From contig CAWIFL010000003.1 in assembly GCA_963835535.1 (NCBI GenBank), positions 124,001 to 188,000 on the forward strand: a stretch of 64,000 nucleotides of DNA. The letters run 5' to 3'. Of this stretch, positions 1-9,638 are shown piece by piece. Source of the stretch: Fen-1245 sp963835535 (GTDB lineage: Bacteria; Gemmatimonadota; Gemmatimonadetes; Gemmatimonadales; JACORV01). The stretch's first letter is position 1; each line of letters begins with the position of its first letter. Made by a program: the position numbers and the translations under genes. The notes under the pieces were generated by a model. That model did no database searches and was not told the origin of the DNA. It saw only the letters and a list, made by a program, of their open reading frames with translations.

Positions 1-105
1 AACGGAGAGGCTCGGGCCGCGGCGGTGCTGGCCGACTCGAAGACGATGAACGGCACCGTGGTGTACGCCGGCAGCACCGGCCCCTTCACGGCGCACAAGC
101 TCTAG
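1..105 (+). CDS. C-terminal fragment of an unidentified protein
   Basis: An open frame enters from the left edge and ends at TAG (103-105), giving the last 34 residues of a protein that finishes GPFTAHKL. The fragment is too short to assign to a family. It is followed by 160 bases with no feature I can support, then by a convergent gene. Confidence 0.4.
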   Translation, partial: NGEARAAAVLADSKTMNGTVVYAGSTGPFTAHKL

Positions 106-264
106 GCCCTCAGGGTCTCACCGGGCGAGGCGGATCGAGCCTCCACGGCCACCTTGACGCCCTGACCTTCCTCACGCGCGCCTCCAGGTCCCTAAGCGCT
201 GAAACGATCCGCAGCGCGACTAACGGACCCGAGACGAACAAGGTCCAAAGCGGCGACTGTCGCC

Positions 265-984
265 TCAGAAGCTGATGCCGAAGCTGATCCCGAAGCTGAG
301 CTCGCTGTCTTCGCGGCCGAAGAGCACGGCCCAATCCGTCGGCGTGCCTGCGGCCGGGAAGCCGACCGGCACGGTCAGACTCGGGCGCACGGTGAACCGG
401 TCGTTGACCACGAGCCCCACTCCTGCGCTCCACAGCCAGTAGTTCGTGCTCGCCGACCACCCCTCCGACCCAGTCGCGCGCTTCTCGGCACTGGGCCAGT
501 AGACGACCGATACGCGGGCAGCGCTGAGGCCTCCCGTGACCACGAGCTTGAGCCCCGGTGACGGTATCGCCATGAGGGCCGCACCGAGTCGCACCGCGCG
601 GTCCACGTAGCGGAAGGTCGTCCCCTCCAAGAGGAAATCGTACGGCCCGAGAGACAAGGTCGCCGTGGCAGCGGGACAGAGGAACAGGAAGCCTCCGGAC
701 GTTGGCAGGTCGGCGCCGGCCTCGAGCCCGGTGTCGAACGTCGTTGCGTCGAGCTCGCTATCGTGAGTGCTGCCGGCCGCAACTGTGCCAAAGAGCGTGC
801 TGCCCGCCGTGAACGAACCGGCGAGGGCCGTCGCGTAGCTGTAGGAGGCCTCGCTCACGGTCACCCGAAAGTGCCTGTCTCGAAGCGATGCGAACCCGTC
901 GCAAACCTGCGCTCGGGCGCCGGGCGCCGAGACGGTCGCGAGCAGGCACCAGGCGACGACAAGGCCGATCGCTGGGCGCGTCAC
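265..984 (-). CDS. Putative outer-membrane beta-barrel protein
   Basis: A protein of 239 residues from a GTG start at 984. Residues 1-29 form a signal peptide (hydrophobic stretch, then APGARAQ). The mature part alternates polar and hydrophobic residues in strand-like segments with many Gly, Ser and Thr, and it ends in Phe, as outer-membrane barrels often do. I chose this start because it puts the signal peptide at the N-terminus; the frame runs open further upstream but with Arg-rich sequence. It lies 5 bases after the lipoprotein gene at 990-1748 on the same strand, so the two are probably co-transcribed. No specific family is recognised. Confidence 0.6.
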   Translation of the reverse strand: MTRPAIGLVVAWCLLATVSAPGARAQVCDGFASLRDRHFRVTVSEASYSYATALAGSFTAGSTLFGTVAAGSTHDSELDATTFDTGLEAGADLPTSGGFLFLCPAATATLSLGPYDFLLEGTTFRYVDRAVRLGAALMAIPSPGLKLVVTGGLSAARVSVVYWPSAEKRATGSEGWSASTNYWLWSAGVGLVVNDRFTVRPSLTVPVGFPAAGTPTDWAVLFGREDSELSFGISFGISF

Positions 985-989
985 GGCCG

Positions 990-1748
990 CTACGGCACCA
1001 CCGCGCGCGCTTCCAGAACGCCTCCGAGAGGCTGACGATAACCCACCACCACGGTATCGCCGGAGCGCACCTGCACAATCCCATCGCCGGGAACCGCTGG
1101 CCCGGTGTCGACTGGCACCGGCAGCGCTAGCTGCGAGAGGGACCCACAGTACGGACCGACCTCCAAGCATATCGGGGACTCCAGCTCGGCGTACGCCACG
1201 CCGGGCCAGGCCTCGGCCGCCCGCGCCTTGCTGACAATGTCACCCGGCGCAAAGAGCGTGACTCCGGCGAACATGCCACTGACCGATATGACCTGGAACC
1301 GACCCCCCATCGCCGCGACGCGATCAGCGAGGCTCGCGGCATTAAGCCCGCTCTGCATGGCGATCGCGAAGTCGAAGCACTCGAAGTGCCACCCCCGTTC
1401 ACGGGGGGGGCACGCGAACCGGTAGAGGCCGACATCCTCTCGATCCCCCGATGTGACGCTGATTTGAACCGACACCCGCTGGTTCGACCCCAAGCGGAAG
1501 CTCGTGTCGGCCGGGTATCCATCAATGTAGAGAATGCCGCCGTTCCGGAGACTGGTCGAAAGATCGTTGATGGTCAGCGCACTCAACTGCGGATTGGCCG
1601 TCGTGCGGCCCGGACCGAAGAGATCGGTGCAGGCGGCCGCCAACGCGAGCCCGGCCGTCAGACTTGCGGCCCAGGAAGGCCGCGGACGCGGCGATGCGGC
1701 CCGCGGCCCTCCTTCGCAAATCCCCGAGCCTGCTACTGCTGGGCGCAA
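990..1748 (-). CDS. Putative lipoprotein of unknown function
   Basis: The frame encodes up to 252 residues. A hydrophobic segment ending LAAAC near residues 35-40 resembles a lipobox, so the mature protein would begin at Cys and sit in an outer or inner membrane leaflet. There is no ATG near that segment. The frame opens at a TTG (1748) overlapping the end of the upstream subtilase gene, and a GAAGGAGGG ribosome-binding-like stretch lies inside the frame. The true start may therefore be unusual or displaced by a small indel. The gene precedes the barrel protein gene by 5 bases. Confidence 0.45.
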   Translation of the reverse strand: MRPAVAGSGICEGGPRAASPRPRPSWAASLTAGLALAAACTDLFGPGRTTANPQLSALTINDLSTSLRNGGILYIDGYPADTSFRLGSNQRVSVQISVTSGDREDVGLYRFACPPRERGWHFECFDFAIAMQSGLNAASLADRVAAMGGRFQVISVSGMFAGVTLFAPGDIVSKARAAEAWPGVAYAELESPICLEVGPYCGSLSQLALPVPVDTGPAVPGDGIVQVRSGDTVVVGYRQPLGGVLEARAVVP

Positions 1749-2590
1749 GTTCCCCCGCCTATCCTGACTGTCAAGCCGGAAATGCCCGAGTAGCCATTTG
1801 CGTCGATCGCCGTCGCGGTGATTGTGAAATTGCTCGACGGTGTGGTGACACTCAGCGTATCACTCCCATTACCGGCGGGTGCGCCGTTCAGCGTCCACGA
1901 GTATGAGTAGGGATCGGTACCACCGTAAGCTCCCGCCGTCCAAGTACAGTAATGGCGGGCAGGCGCCATGCTCGCTCCCGCGATCGTGACGGAGACACTG
2001 GGTGGCGGGGCTGGCGGTTGCAGATTGTACACCGCGTAAACGGCGTCTACGCGCCCCGAGCCATACTCGCTAGGGGGGGAGTACGGTACCGCCGTTGACT
2101 GCAGACGACCACGGACCTGCGCGGCTGTCAACCCCTGATTTCGAGACCATACGAGGGCCGCGACTCCCGTAACGTAGGGCGCCGACATGGAGGTGCCACA
2201 CAATCCCCTGGTCGAACCGTTCGTCCACAGACTATACGCATAGAAGGGGGCTGCGATCGCGACCTGCGATCCAGAGCGTGATCCAGAAAAGCACCAGTCG
2301 GGGACCCCGCACGGGCGGTCGGCTGTGCATCCCCCGCCGTTGCTAGGAGGGTACGGGCCCGGATTCGGCGGAGCGACAGCGAACGCGTCGTCCTCCAAAG
2401 TCCCCGAGACTGCCATCACCTGGCTGTACCGAGCGGGGTAGATAACGCCAGTTGGCCAGTCGCTGCCCAGGTCATCGAGATTCCCCGAATACCCTGGCAT
2501 CGGGAGGGGGGAAGGCGCGGCAGGCCGGTCCGCGACGAGGCAATGGTGCGGCGTCCGTGGCAGGGGCGTAAAGACTATGACATCCCCCAA
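1733..2590 (-). pseudogene. 5'-truncated subtilisin-family (S8) serine protease with PKD-like tail
   Basis: The C-terminal half of a subtilase. The catalytic-serine block GTSMSAPYVTGVAALVW is intact and is preceded by the YPARYSQVMAVSG strand typical of the family. About 80 residues resembling a PKD or Ig-like domain follow. The parts that should carry the catalytic Asp and the His (HGTH) are absent. The same frame stays open upstream without them and runs into the 3' end of comM on the same strand. As written this cannot be an active protease. It is probably a remnant left by a deletion beside comM; an assembly join is the alternative. Confidence 0.65.
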
Positions 2591-2689
2591 TTCCGAAGAG
2601 AGACGAAGCCTTTCGCCATGAGGCAGATCCTGAAGCGAGCCGCGGTCCCTCTCGGTCAGTCCGCCAATCGCCCGTGGGCCCGGGCGCGA

Positions 2690-4249
2690 TCAGGAACGGG
2701 GCGACGGCGTCGCGGCCGGCCCAACGGCCCGGTCCAGGCTCCGGTACTGGATCGCCTCGCTGACGTGCGCCGGCTCGATCCGGGCCGCGCCGGCCAGGTC
2801 CGCCACCGTCCGCGCCAGCTTCAGCACCCGGTGGTAGGCGCGCGCCGAGAGACTCAGCCGCGCGATCGCCGTCCGGAGCAGCGCGTCGGCGGCCGCGGTG
2901 AGCTGGCAGTGGACGCGGATGTCGCGCGGCGCCATGTGCGCGTTGGCGAAGATCCCGGCCCGCGCCGCGAAGCGCTCGCGCTGCATCAGCCGGGCGCGCG
3001 CGCACCGCTCCCGGATCTCCGCGCTCGGCTCCCCGCCCCGCTCGGCCGACAGCTCGCGATAGCGCACCGCCGGCACGTCCAGGTGCACGTCGATCCGGTC
3101 CAGCAGCGGCCCCGAGAGGCGGGCGCGGTAGTGCTGGATCATCACCGGCGTGCAGACGCAGGTGCGACCCTGGTCGCCCAGATACCCGCACGGACACGGA
3201 TTCATCGCGGCCGCGAGCATGAAGCGCGCCGGATACGACAGCGACGTCGCGGCGCGGCTGATCGTGACCGAGCCATCCTCGAGCGGCTGGCGCAGCGCCT
3301 CCAGCACGTTGGTCCGGAACTCCGGCAGCTCGTCCAGGAAGAGCACGCCGTTGTGCGCGAGGCTCACCTCGCCCGGCCGCGGGTAGCTCCCGCCGCCGAT
3401 CAGCCCCGCGTCCGAGATCGTGTGATGGGGCGAGCGGAACGGCCGCACCGCGATGAGCGACTCGCCCGGCGCCAGGAGCCCCGCCACCGAATGGATCTTC
3501 GTCGTCTCGAGCGCCTCGGCGAGCGACAGTTCCGGCAGGACGGTCGGGAGCCGCCGGGCCAGCATCGTCTTCCCGCCGCCCGGCGGGCCGATCATGAGGA
3601 TGTTGTGCGCTCCGGCCGCCGCCACCTCGAGCGCGCGCTTCGCGTGCTCCTGCCCTTTTACCTCGGCGAAGTCCACGTCCGAGACCGCGCGTGCGGCGAA
3701 CAGCGCGTCCACGTCCACCTCCGCCCGCGCCAGGGGCGGCCCGCCGTCCAGGTGGTGCAGCACCTCGGCGAGCGTGGCGGCGCCGCGCACGTCGAGCCCC
3801 CGCACGACGGCCGCCTCACGCACGTTCGCCGCCGGGAGGAGGACTCCCGCACACCCGGCCCGCTGCGCCGCCACCGCCATCGAGAGCGCGCCGCGCACCG
3901 GCCGGATCCCGCCGTCCAGCCCCAGCTCGCCGAGCACGACCCAGCCGGTGAGGCCCGCGGCGGCGACCTGTTCCGTGGCCGCCAGCACCCCCAGCGCGAT
4001 CGGGAGGTCGAAGGCCGAGCCGTCCTTGCGCACGTCCGCCGGGGCGAGGTTCACCGTGATGCGCTTGAGCGGAAACTCGAACCCGGCGTTGTGGATGGCG
4101 GCGTTCACCCGCTCGCGGCCTTCCTTCACCGCCCCCTGCGGGAGTCCCACCGTCACGAACGACGGCAGGCCGCCCGCGATGTCGGTCTCGACGTCCACGA
4201 GATAGGCGTCGATGCCGAGCACGGCCGCCGACGTGATGCGCGCGAGCAC
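2690..4249 (-). CDS. comM: YifB/ComM family Mg-chelatase-like AAA+ ATPase
   Basis: 519 residues, the usual length for YifB/ComM. Order of domains: an N-terminal Lon-like fold (residues 1-170, beginning MLARITSAAVLGIDAY), an AAA+ module with Walker A GPPGGGKTMLARRLP near residue 220, Walker B LFLDELPEF near 300, a zinc-binding stretch with MNPCPCGYLG near 350, and a C-terminal Mg-chelatase lid. In characterised species ComM is a hexameric helicase that drives branch migration during integration of transforming DNA. The gene stands alone on the minus strand; its neighbours are unrelated. Confidence 0.93.
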   Translation of the reverse strand: MLARITSAAVLGIDAYLVDVETDIAGGLPSFVTVGLPQGAVKEGRERVNAAIHNAGFEFPLKRITVNLAPADVRKDGSAFDLPIALGVLAATEQVAAAGLTGWVVLGELGLDGGIRPVRGALSMAVAAQRAGCAGVLLPAANVREAAVVRGLDVRGAATLAEVLHHLDGGPPLARAEVDVDALFAARAVSDVDFAEVKGQEHAKRALEVAAAGAHNILMIGPPGGGKTMLARRLPTVLPELSLAEALETTKIHSVAGLLAPGESLIAVRPFRSPHHTISDAGLIGGGSYPRPGEVSLAHNGVLFLDELPEFRTNVLEALRQPLEDGSVTISRAATSLSYPARFMLAAAMNPCPCGYLGDQGRTCVCTPVMIQHYRARLSGPLLDRIDVHLDVPAVRYRELSAERGGEPSAEIRERCARARLMQRERFAARAGIFANAHMAPRDIRVHCQLTAAADALLRTAIARLSLSARAYHRVLKLARTVADLAGAARIEPAHVSEAIQYRSLDRAVGPAATPSPRS

Positions 4250-4359
4250 GCCGGATGGTAGGGCCGCCGGCCGGAGCGGGCGGGCACCTTCGGTTGCGGA
4301 GAGGAGCCTACTATTGCCGAGGAGGCAGACCGCGGAAGCGAGGAATCAGATCAGTTCCC

Positions 4360-5069
4360 TTATCTGCGTTCTTTTCGGCGAATGAGCCACCACACGCCCA
4401 GCATGTCCCCGATCCCCACGAACAGCCGGTCCAGCATCCCGTAGTGCGACCGGCCCCGCTCACGCGCCCGGTGCCCCACCTCGACGGACACCACGCGCCC
4501 CCCCGCCCTGATGAACAGCGCCGGAAGGAACCGGTGCATGTGATCGAAGTGCGGCAGCGCCAGGAAGGCCTCGCGCTCGAACAGCTTGAGGCCGCAGCCC
4601 GTGTCCGGCGTCCGATCGCCGAGCAGCCGCCCGCGCACCGCGTTCGCCACGCGCGACGAGACGCGCTTGAGCCAGGTGTCCCGCCGCTTCTTCCGGTAGC
4701 CCGCGACCAGCAGCGGCCCCGGGGCGGCGCCGCCCCCCCCCCGGCGCGCAGGGCCACCAGCTTCGGGATGTCCGCCGGATCGTTCTGGCCGTCGCCGTCC
4801 AGCGTCGCGATCCACGTGCCGCGCGCGGCCTTGACGCCCGTCGCGATCGCGAAGCTCTGGCCGCGGCTGGCCGGATGGCGCACCGACCTCAGGCATGGCG
4901 TCGTGCGCGCCAGCTCCGCCAGGCGTTCGCCCGTCGCGTCCGTGCTCCCGTCGTCCACCACCACGATCTCGTAGTCGCCCCTGCCGCCCAGGGCCCCTAC
5001 GATCTCGCGGACCAGGGGCCCGACGTTCTCCGCCTCGTTGTGCGCAGGGATCACGACCGAGAGGTCCAC
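4360..5069 (-). pseudogene. Family 2 glycosyltransferase (DPM1/GtrB-like), frameshifted at a G10 run
   Basis: The first frame encodes a GT-A domain starting MDLSVVIPAHNEAENV, with the VVVDDGSTD nucleotide-sugar motif and LDGDGQNDP. At a run of ten C on the plus strand (4733-4742) it goes out of frame. The next frame continues the same protein (LLVAGYRKKRRDTWLKRV, then DTGCGLKLFEREAF, then a C-terminal hydrophobic segment ending at TAA 4360-4362). Joined by one indel, the product is about 236 residues, fitting a polyprenyl-phosphate sugar transferase. This could be a phase-variable tract, a real mutation or a homopolymer sequencing error. The last is my first suspicion, since other frameshifts occur in this window. 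Confidence 0.75.
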
Positions 5070-5078
5070 GCCCGGATT

Positions 5079-6488
5079 CTATCCTTTCCGCGCCGTCCGC
5101 GCCTTCCAATAGAGGTAGACGGGGATCCCCAGCAGGAGGAGAACAACGCCGATCCCCGCATTGCGCGGGTTCGACGCCACCGAGCTCGCCACGACGTAGA
5201 CCGCGGCCAGGACGAACAGCGCCGGCGTGACCGGGTAGCCCCAGGCCCGGAAGCCGAGGGGGGGGGCCGTTCCCGCCGCGGCGCCGGCCCCCGGCTCCCG
5301 GACCCCGGGCCCCGGGCCCCGGACCCCGAGCCTCTCCCGCCGCCGGTAGACGAACAGCGTGCTCACCACCAGCCCGAAGAAGATCCAGTCGCCGAAGACC
5401 ACGTAGTCCAGCAGCTGCCCGTACGTGCCCGTCAACGTCAGCAGGATCGCCCACGCGCCCTGGAAGACGATGGCCGCTCCGGGTGTCCGGTACCGCGGGT
5501 GCAGCCGCGCCAGCGCCGGGAAGAACGCGCCGTCGGCCGCCATCGTCCGGTAGACCCGCGGCGACACCAGGATCACGAGGTTCAGGAACCCGAACGAGGA
5601 CACCGCGATCCCGGCCGCGATCACCGTCGCGCCGGCGGCGCCCAGGACGTTCCGCATCGCGTCCGCCGCCGGGGCCGTGCTCGCCGCCAGTCCCGGGGCG
5701 CCCAGCGTGCGCAGGTACGTCACGTTGGCGAGCAGATAGACCGCGACCACGACTGTGACCCCGATCACCAGAGCGCGGGGGAGGTTCCGCTCCGCGTCGA
5801 TCATCTCCTCGGCGATGAAATTCGACTGCTGCCAGCCGCCGTAGGCGAACAGCACCGGGACCAGCGCCGCTCCCACCGCCAGGACCGCGTGCGGCGGCGG
5901 CGCCGGAGCCACGGCCGCCGCGATGGCCCCCTCCCGCAACCCGACGAAGAGCCCCGCCCCGATCAGCCCCGCCAGCGCGACGAGCTTGAGGAGGGTGAAG
6001 ACGTTCTGGGTGACGGCGCCGGGCTTAACGCCCACGTAGTTGACCGTCGAAAGGAGTAGGATGGCGGCTACGGCGACCGGCTGGATGGCCGTCTCCGGCA
6101 GGGCCAGGAGCGATCCGAGGTACCGGGCGAACGTGACGGCGACGGCGGCGATCGCGCCGGTCCCGATGACCAGGAGGATCATCCAGCCGTAGAGGAAGGC
6201 GGGGAGCCCGCCGTACGCGTCCCGGAGGTAGACGTAGCCGCCGCCGGCCCGGGGCGAGCGGTTGCCCAGCTCGCCGAAGCAGAACGCGCCGGCCAGGGCG
6301 ATGGCCCCGCCCAGCACCCAGACGCCCAGGGTCAGGAATGGCGTCCGGACGCGCTGGGCGACGTAGGCGGGGTTGAGGAAGATGCCCGAGCCGATGATGC
6401 CGCCGATGACGGCCATCGTCCCGGAAAACAGCCCCAGGCGGCGGGCGTAAGTTGGGTACTTGTCGGGCGCTTCGGGGTAATCCATCAT
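5079..6488 (-). CDS. APC-superfamily amino acid permease
   Basis: 469 residues with about twelve hydrophobic segments. The family signature GIIGSGIFLNP is in the first segment (near residue 30) and GELGNRSPRAGG follows near 75. Such proteins sit in the inner membrane and exchange or import amino acids with protons. Substrate cannot be read from sequence; the two hydrophobic halves resemble LAT/Cat-type transporters. I chose ATG 6488 because upstream sequence in frame is Arg-rich and non-membrane. It is divergent from the gene at 6511, with only 22 bases between starts, so promoters must overlap. Confidence 0.85.
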   Translation of the reverse strand: MMDYPEAPDKYPTYARRLGLFSGTMAVIGGIIGSGIFLNPAYVAQRVRTPFLTLGVWVLGGAIALAGAFCFGELGNRSPRAGGGYVYLRDAYGGLPAFLYGWMILLVIGTGAIAAVAVTFARYLGSLLALPETAIQPVAVAAILLLSTVNYVGVKPGAVTQNVFTLLKLVALAGLIGAGLFVGLREGAIAAAVAPAPPPHAVLAVGAALVPVLFAYGGWQQSNFIAEEMIDAERNLPRALVIGVTVVVAVYLLANVTYLRTLGAPGLAASTAPAADAMRNVLGAAGATVIAAGIAVSSFGFLNLVILVSPRVYRTMAADGAFFPALARLHPRYRTPGAAIVFQGAWAILLTLTGTYGQLLDYVVFGDWIFFGLVVSTLFVYRRRERLGVRGPGPGVREPGAGAAAGTAPPLGFRAWGYPVTPALFVLAAVYVVASSVASNPRNAGIGVVLLLLGIPVYLYWKARTARKG

Positions 6489-6510
6489 GCATCCGTACCC
6501 AGGGGAGATC

Positions 6511-9500
6511 ATGGCGCTTCGGCTACCGCGCGTTTCCGCGATTCTGCTGCTCGGCCTGTGCATCGCCGCCCTCGGGCCCGGTGCCCGGACGGCCGAGGCG
6601 CAATACTTCGGGCGCAACAAAGTGCAGTACGAATCGTTCAAGTTCCAGGTCCTGCACACCGACCACTTCGACGTCTACTTCTATCCCGAAGAGGAACAGG
6701 CGGCGGAACAGGCGGCGCGCCTGGCCGAGCGGTGGTACGCACGGTACTCGCGGTACTTCGGCCACGAGCTGAGCACCCGCCAACCGCTGCTGCTCTATGC
6801 CAGCTCGGCCGCGTTCCAGCAGACGAACGCCATCCCCGGCGACCTCGGGGAGGGCACCGGCGGCGTGACCGAGGCGATCAAGCGCAGGATCGTGTTGCCA
6901 CTGGGCAGCTCCCTGGCCGAGTCGGACCACGTCATCGGCCACGAGCTGGTGCACGCATTCCAGTACGACATCACGGGCGGCTCCGGCCGCGGCCCCGGCG
7001 GCATGCCCACGGCGACGCAGATGCCCCTCTGGTTCATCGAGGGGATGGCGGAGTACCTCTCGCTGGGCCCGGAGGACCCGAATACCGCGATGTGGATGCG
7101 GGACGCGGCGCTGCGCGACAAGCTCCCATCGTACCGGCAGCTGGACGACCCGAACTTCTTCCCCTACCGCTACGGCCAGGCGCTGTTGGGGTACATCGCG
7201 GGGCGGTGGGGCGACCAGACGATCGTGCGGCTGCTCCGGGGCGCGGGGCGCAACGGGGACGTGTCGATCGCCATCCAGCGGGAGCTCGGGATTTCCGGGG
7301 ACTCGCTGGTCAAGGCGTGGCACGCGGACCTCGCGGCGGCGTACACGCCGCTCAAGGCGAAGGTCGAGCCGCCGGATCACTACGGCCGGAAGCTGATCGC
7401 GGGGAAGACCCAGGCGACGGGCCTCAACGTCGGCCCGGTCGTGAGTCCCGACGGCTCGCGCATCGTCTTCTACTCGGCGCGCGACCTCTTCTCGATCGAG
7501 ATGTACCTGTGGGACGCGACCACCGGCCAGATGGTGCGGCGCGTGACCAGGACGACGGCGGATCCGCACTTCCAGAGCCTCGAGTTCATCAACTCGGCCG
7601 GGTCGTTCGATCCCACCGGCAGGAACTTCGTCTTCTCCTCGCTGGTGGACGGGCGGCCGGCGCTGGACCTGATCGACGTCGACAACGGGGCGCTGCAGCG
7701 GGAGATCCACTTCCCCGCCCTGGGCGAGATCCTGCACCCGGCCTGGTCGCAGGACGGCCGGTACGTCGCCTTCGCGGCACAGTCGGGCGGGCTCACTGAT
7801 CTCTATGTCTACGATCTCCGGACGGACAGCCTGCGCCGCCTGACCAACGACGCGTTCGCGGACCTGGAACCGGCATGGTCGCCCGACGGGACGAAGCTCG
7901 CATTCGTCACCGACCGCTTCTCCACGGACACGACCAACCTCCGGCCCGGGAACTACCGGCTGGCGCTGATGGACGTGGCGTCGGGCCGGATCACGCCGCT
8001 GCCGAGCTTCGACGGGGCGAAGAACATCAACCCCGTCTGGTCGCCGGACGGCGCGAGTATCTACTTCCTGTCCGATCGGGGCGGGATCACCAACATCTAC
8101 CGTCTCGACGTGGCCACCGGCGCGCGCACGCAGGTGACGAACCTGATGACCGGCGTCAGCGGGATCACCTCGCTGTCGCCCGCGCTCTCGATCGCGCGCG
8201 AGACGGGGCGGCTGGTCTACAGCATCTACCAGGAAGGCAACTACGCGGTGTACAGTTCGGACTCTGCGGCCGTGCTGGCCGGCGCGCCGCTGGCCGATAC
8301 GGTGACGCCTGACCCGGCGCTGTTGCCGCCGCAGAACCGCCAGCTCGGGGAGCTGGAGCGGCTCCGGGCGGACTACTCGATCGGCGAGGACGCCGCGGCC
8401 ACGCAGACCGTCTCGAGCTACCATCCGCGCCTCGCGCTCGACTACGTGGCCCAGCCGTACCTCGCGGTCGGCGCCAGCAGCTACGGAACGTTCATCGGCG
8501 GCGGCGTCACGCTCTACTGGAGCGACATGCTCGGCGACCAGAACCTGGCGACGATGCTCCAGGTCTCGGGGAGCCTCTCGAACCTCGCCGCCCTGGTGGC
8601 CTACCAGAACACGAAGAACCGCCTCAACTGGGGCGTGGCGGTGCAGCAGATCCCGTACATCACCGGCGGGTACCTGCCGACGTCGTACAGCGCCGCCGGC
8701 GACACGATGTACCAGCAGATCGAGATCATCCGCCAGACCAACCGGGAGGCGGACGCCTTCTTCTCGTATCCGTTCAGCCAGGTGACGCGGGTCGAATGGT
8801 CCGCCGGCATCCGCAACATCAGCTACGCCCTGCAGGTGGAGTCGCTGGTGGTGGCGTACCCCGGCTACCTGATCAGCGACAACCTCACCACCGTCGCCGG
8901 GCCGCCCTCGCTGACGCTGGGCACGGCGTCCGCGGCGCTGGTCTACGACAACTCGTACTACGGAGCGACGAGCCCGGTGCTGGGCGAGCGCTGGCGCCTC
9001 GAGGTGGATCCCGTCGTGGGCGGGCTCAACTTCTACAACGTGCTGGCGGACTACCGGCGCTACTTCATGCCGCTCCGCCCCTTCACGCTGGCCATGCGGG
9101 TCATGCACTACGGGCGCTACGGCACGGATGCCGAGGATCTGCGGCTGTACCCCAACTTCCTCGGCTACCAGAGCCTGGTGCGGGGCTACGACTACAACGC
9201 GGTGCTGAGCGACTGCGAGTCCGGCGTCAGCAACTCGTGCGACGTCTACCAGGCGCTGTTCGGGTCGCGCATCGCGGCGGGGAACGTGGAGCTGCGCTTC
9301 CCGCTCCTCGGCGTGCTCGGGTTGGGCCATGGCTACTACGGCGCCTTCCCCATCGAGACCGCGTTCTTCGCGGACGGCGGCGTGGCCTGGAGCACCGGGC
9401 AGAAGCCGTCGTTCCTCGGCGGCACCATGCGGCCGCTCACCAGTATCGGCATCGCGAACCGCATCAACCTGTTCGGCTACGCGATCCTCGAGCTGGACTA

Positions 9501-9567
9501 CGTCCGTCCGTTCCAGCGCCAGGGCGTGGGCTGGACCTGGCAGTTCGGCTTCTCGGAAGGGTTCTAA
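6511..9567 (+). CDS. Peptidase-MA-like / TolB-like propeller / BamA-like barrel protein
   Basis: 1018 residues with AGGGGAG ribosome binding before ATG 6511. Signal peptide 1-26 (ends TAEAQ). A zinc-metallopeptidase-like domain follows with HELVH (HExxH) near residues 143-147 and a second conserved Glu in WFIEGMAEYLSLG. Residues about 300-570 contain WD40-like PD40 repeats (VVSPDGSRIVF, WSPDGTKLAFV, WSPDGASIYFLSDRGG). From about 620 onward there are strand-rich segments ending in an aromatic residue (GFSEGF), like an Omp85/BamA surface-antigen barrel. It is probably anchored in the outer membrane with periplasmic or surface protease and propeller domains. The substrate is unknown. Confidence 0.85.
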   Translation: MALRLPRVSAILLLGLCIAALGPGARTAEAQYFGRNKVQYESFKFQVLHTDHFDVYFYPEEEQAAEQAARLAERWYARYSRYFGHELSTRQPLLLYASSAAFQQTNAIPGDLGEGTGGVTEAIKRRIVLPLGSSLAESDHVIGHELVHAFQYDITGGSGRGPGGMPTATQMPLWFIEGMAEYLSLGPEDPNTAMWMRDAALRDKLPSYRQLDDPNFFPYRYGQALLGYIAGRWGDQTIVRLLRGAGRNGDVSIAIQRELGISGDSLVKAWHADLAAAYTPLKAKVEPPDHYGRKLIAGKTQATGLNVGPVVSPDGSRIVFYSARDLFSIEMYLWDATTGQMVRRVTRTTADPHFQSLEFINSAGSFDPTGRNFVFSSLVDGRPALDLIDVDNGALQREIHFPALGEILHPAWSQDGRYVAFAAQSGGLTDLYVYDLRTDSLRRLTNDAFADLEPAWSPDGTKLAFVTDRFSTDTTNLRPGNYRLALMDVASGRITPLPSFDGAKNINPVWSPDGASIYFLSDRGGITNIYRLDVATGARTQVTNLMTGVSGITSLSPALSIARETGRLVYSIYQEGNYAVYSSDSAAVLAGAPLADTVTPDPALLPPQNRQLGELERLRADYSIGEDAAATQTVSSYHPRLALDYVAQPYLAVGASSYGTFIGGGVTLYWSDMLGDQNLATMLQVSGSLSNLAALVAYQNTKNRLNWGVAVQQIPYITGGYLPTSYSAAGDTMYQQIEIIRQTNREADAFFSYPFSQVTRVEWSAGIRNISYALQVESLVVAYPGYLISDNLTTVAGPPSLTLGTASAALVYDNSYYGATSPVLGERWRLEVDPVVGGLNFYNVLADYRRYFMPLRPFTLAMRVMHYGRYGTDAEDLRLYPNFLGYQSLVRGYDYNAVLSDCESGVSNSCDVYQALFGSRIAAGNVELRFPLLGVLGLGHGYYGAFPIETAFFADGGVAWSTGQKPSFLGGTMRPLTSIGIANRINLFGYAILELDYVRPFQRQGVGWTWQFGFSEGF

Positions 9568-9595
9568 AGGCAGGGGTTAGGGGTTAGGGGTTAGG

Positions 9596-9627
9596 GATCG
9601 GGGGTGGCCGCGAGGTCACCCCCGATC
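9596..9627. terminator. Bidirectional terminator hairpin between convergent genes
   Basis: An 11-bp perfect stem, GATCGGGGGTG (9596-9606) with CACCCCCGATC (9617-9627), lies between the 3' ends of two converging genes. It is preceded by three GGGGTTA heptads (9573-9595). There is no strong U-tract. Confidence 0.6.
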
Positions 9628-9638
9628 CGTTGCGGCCC

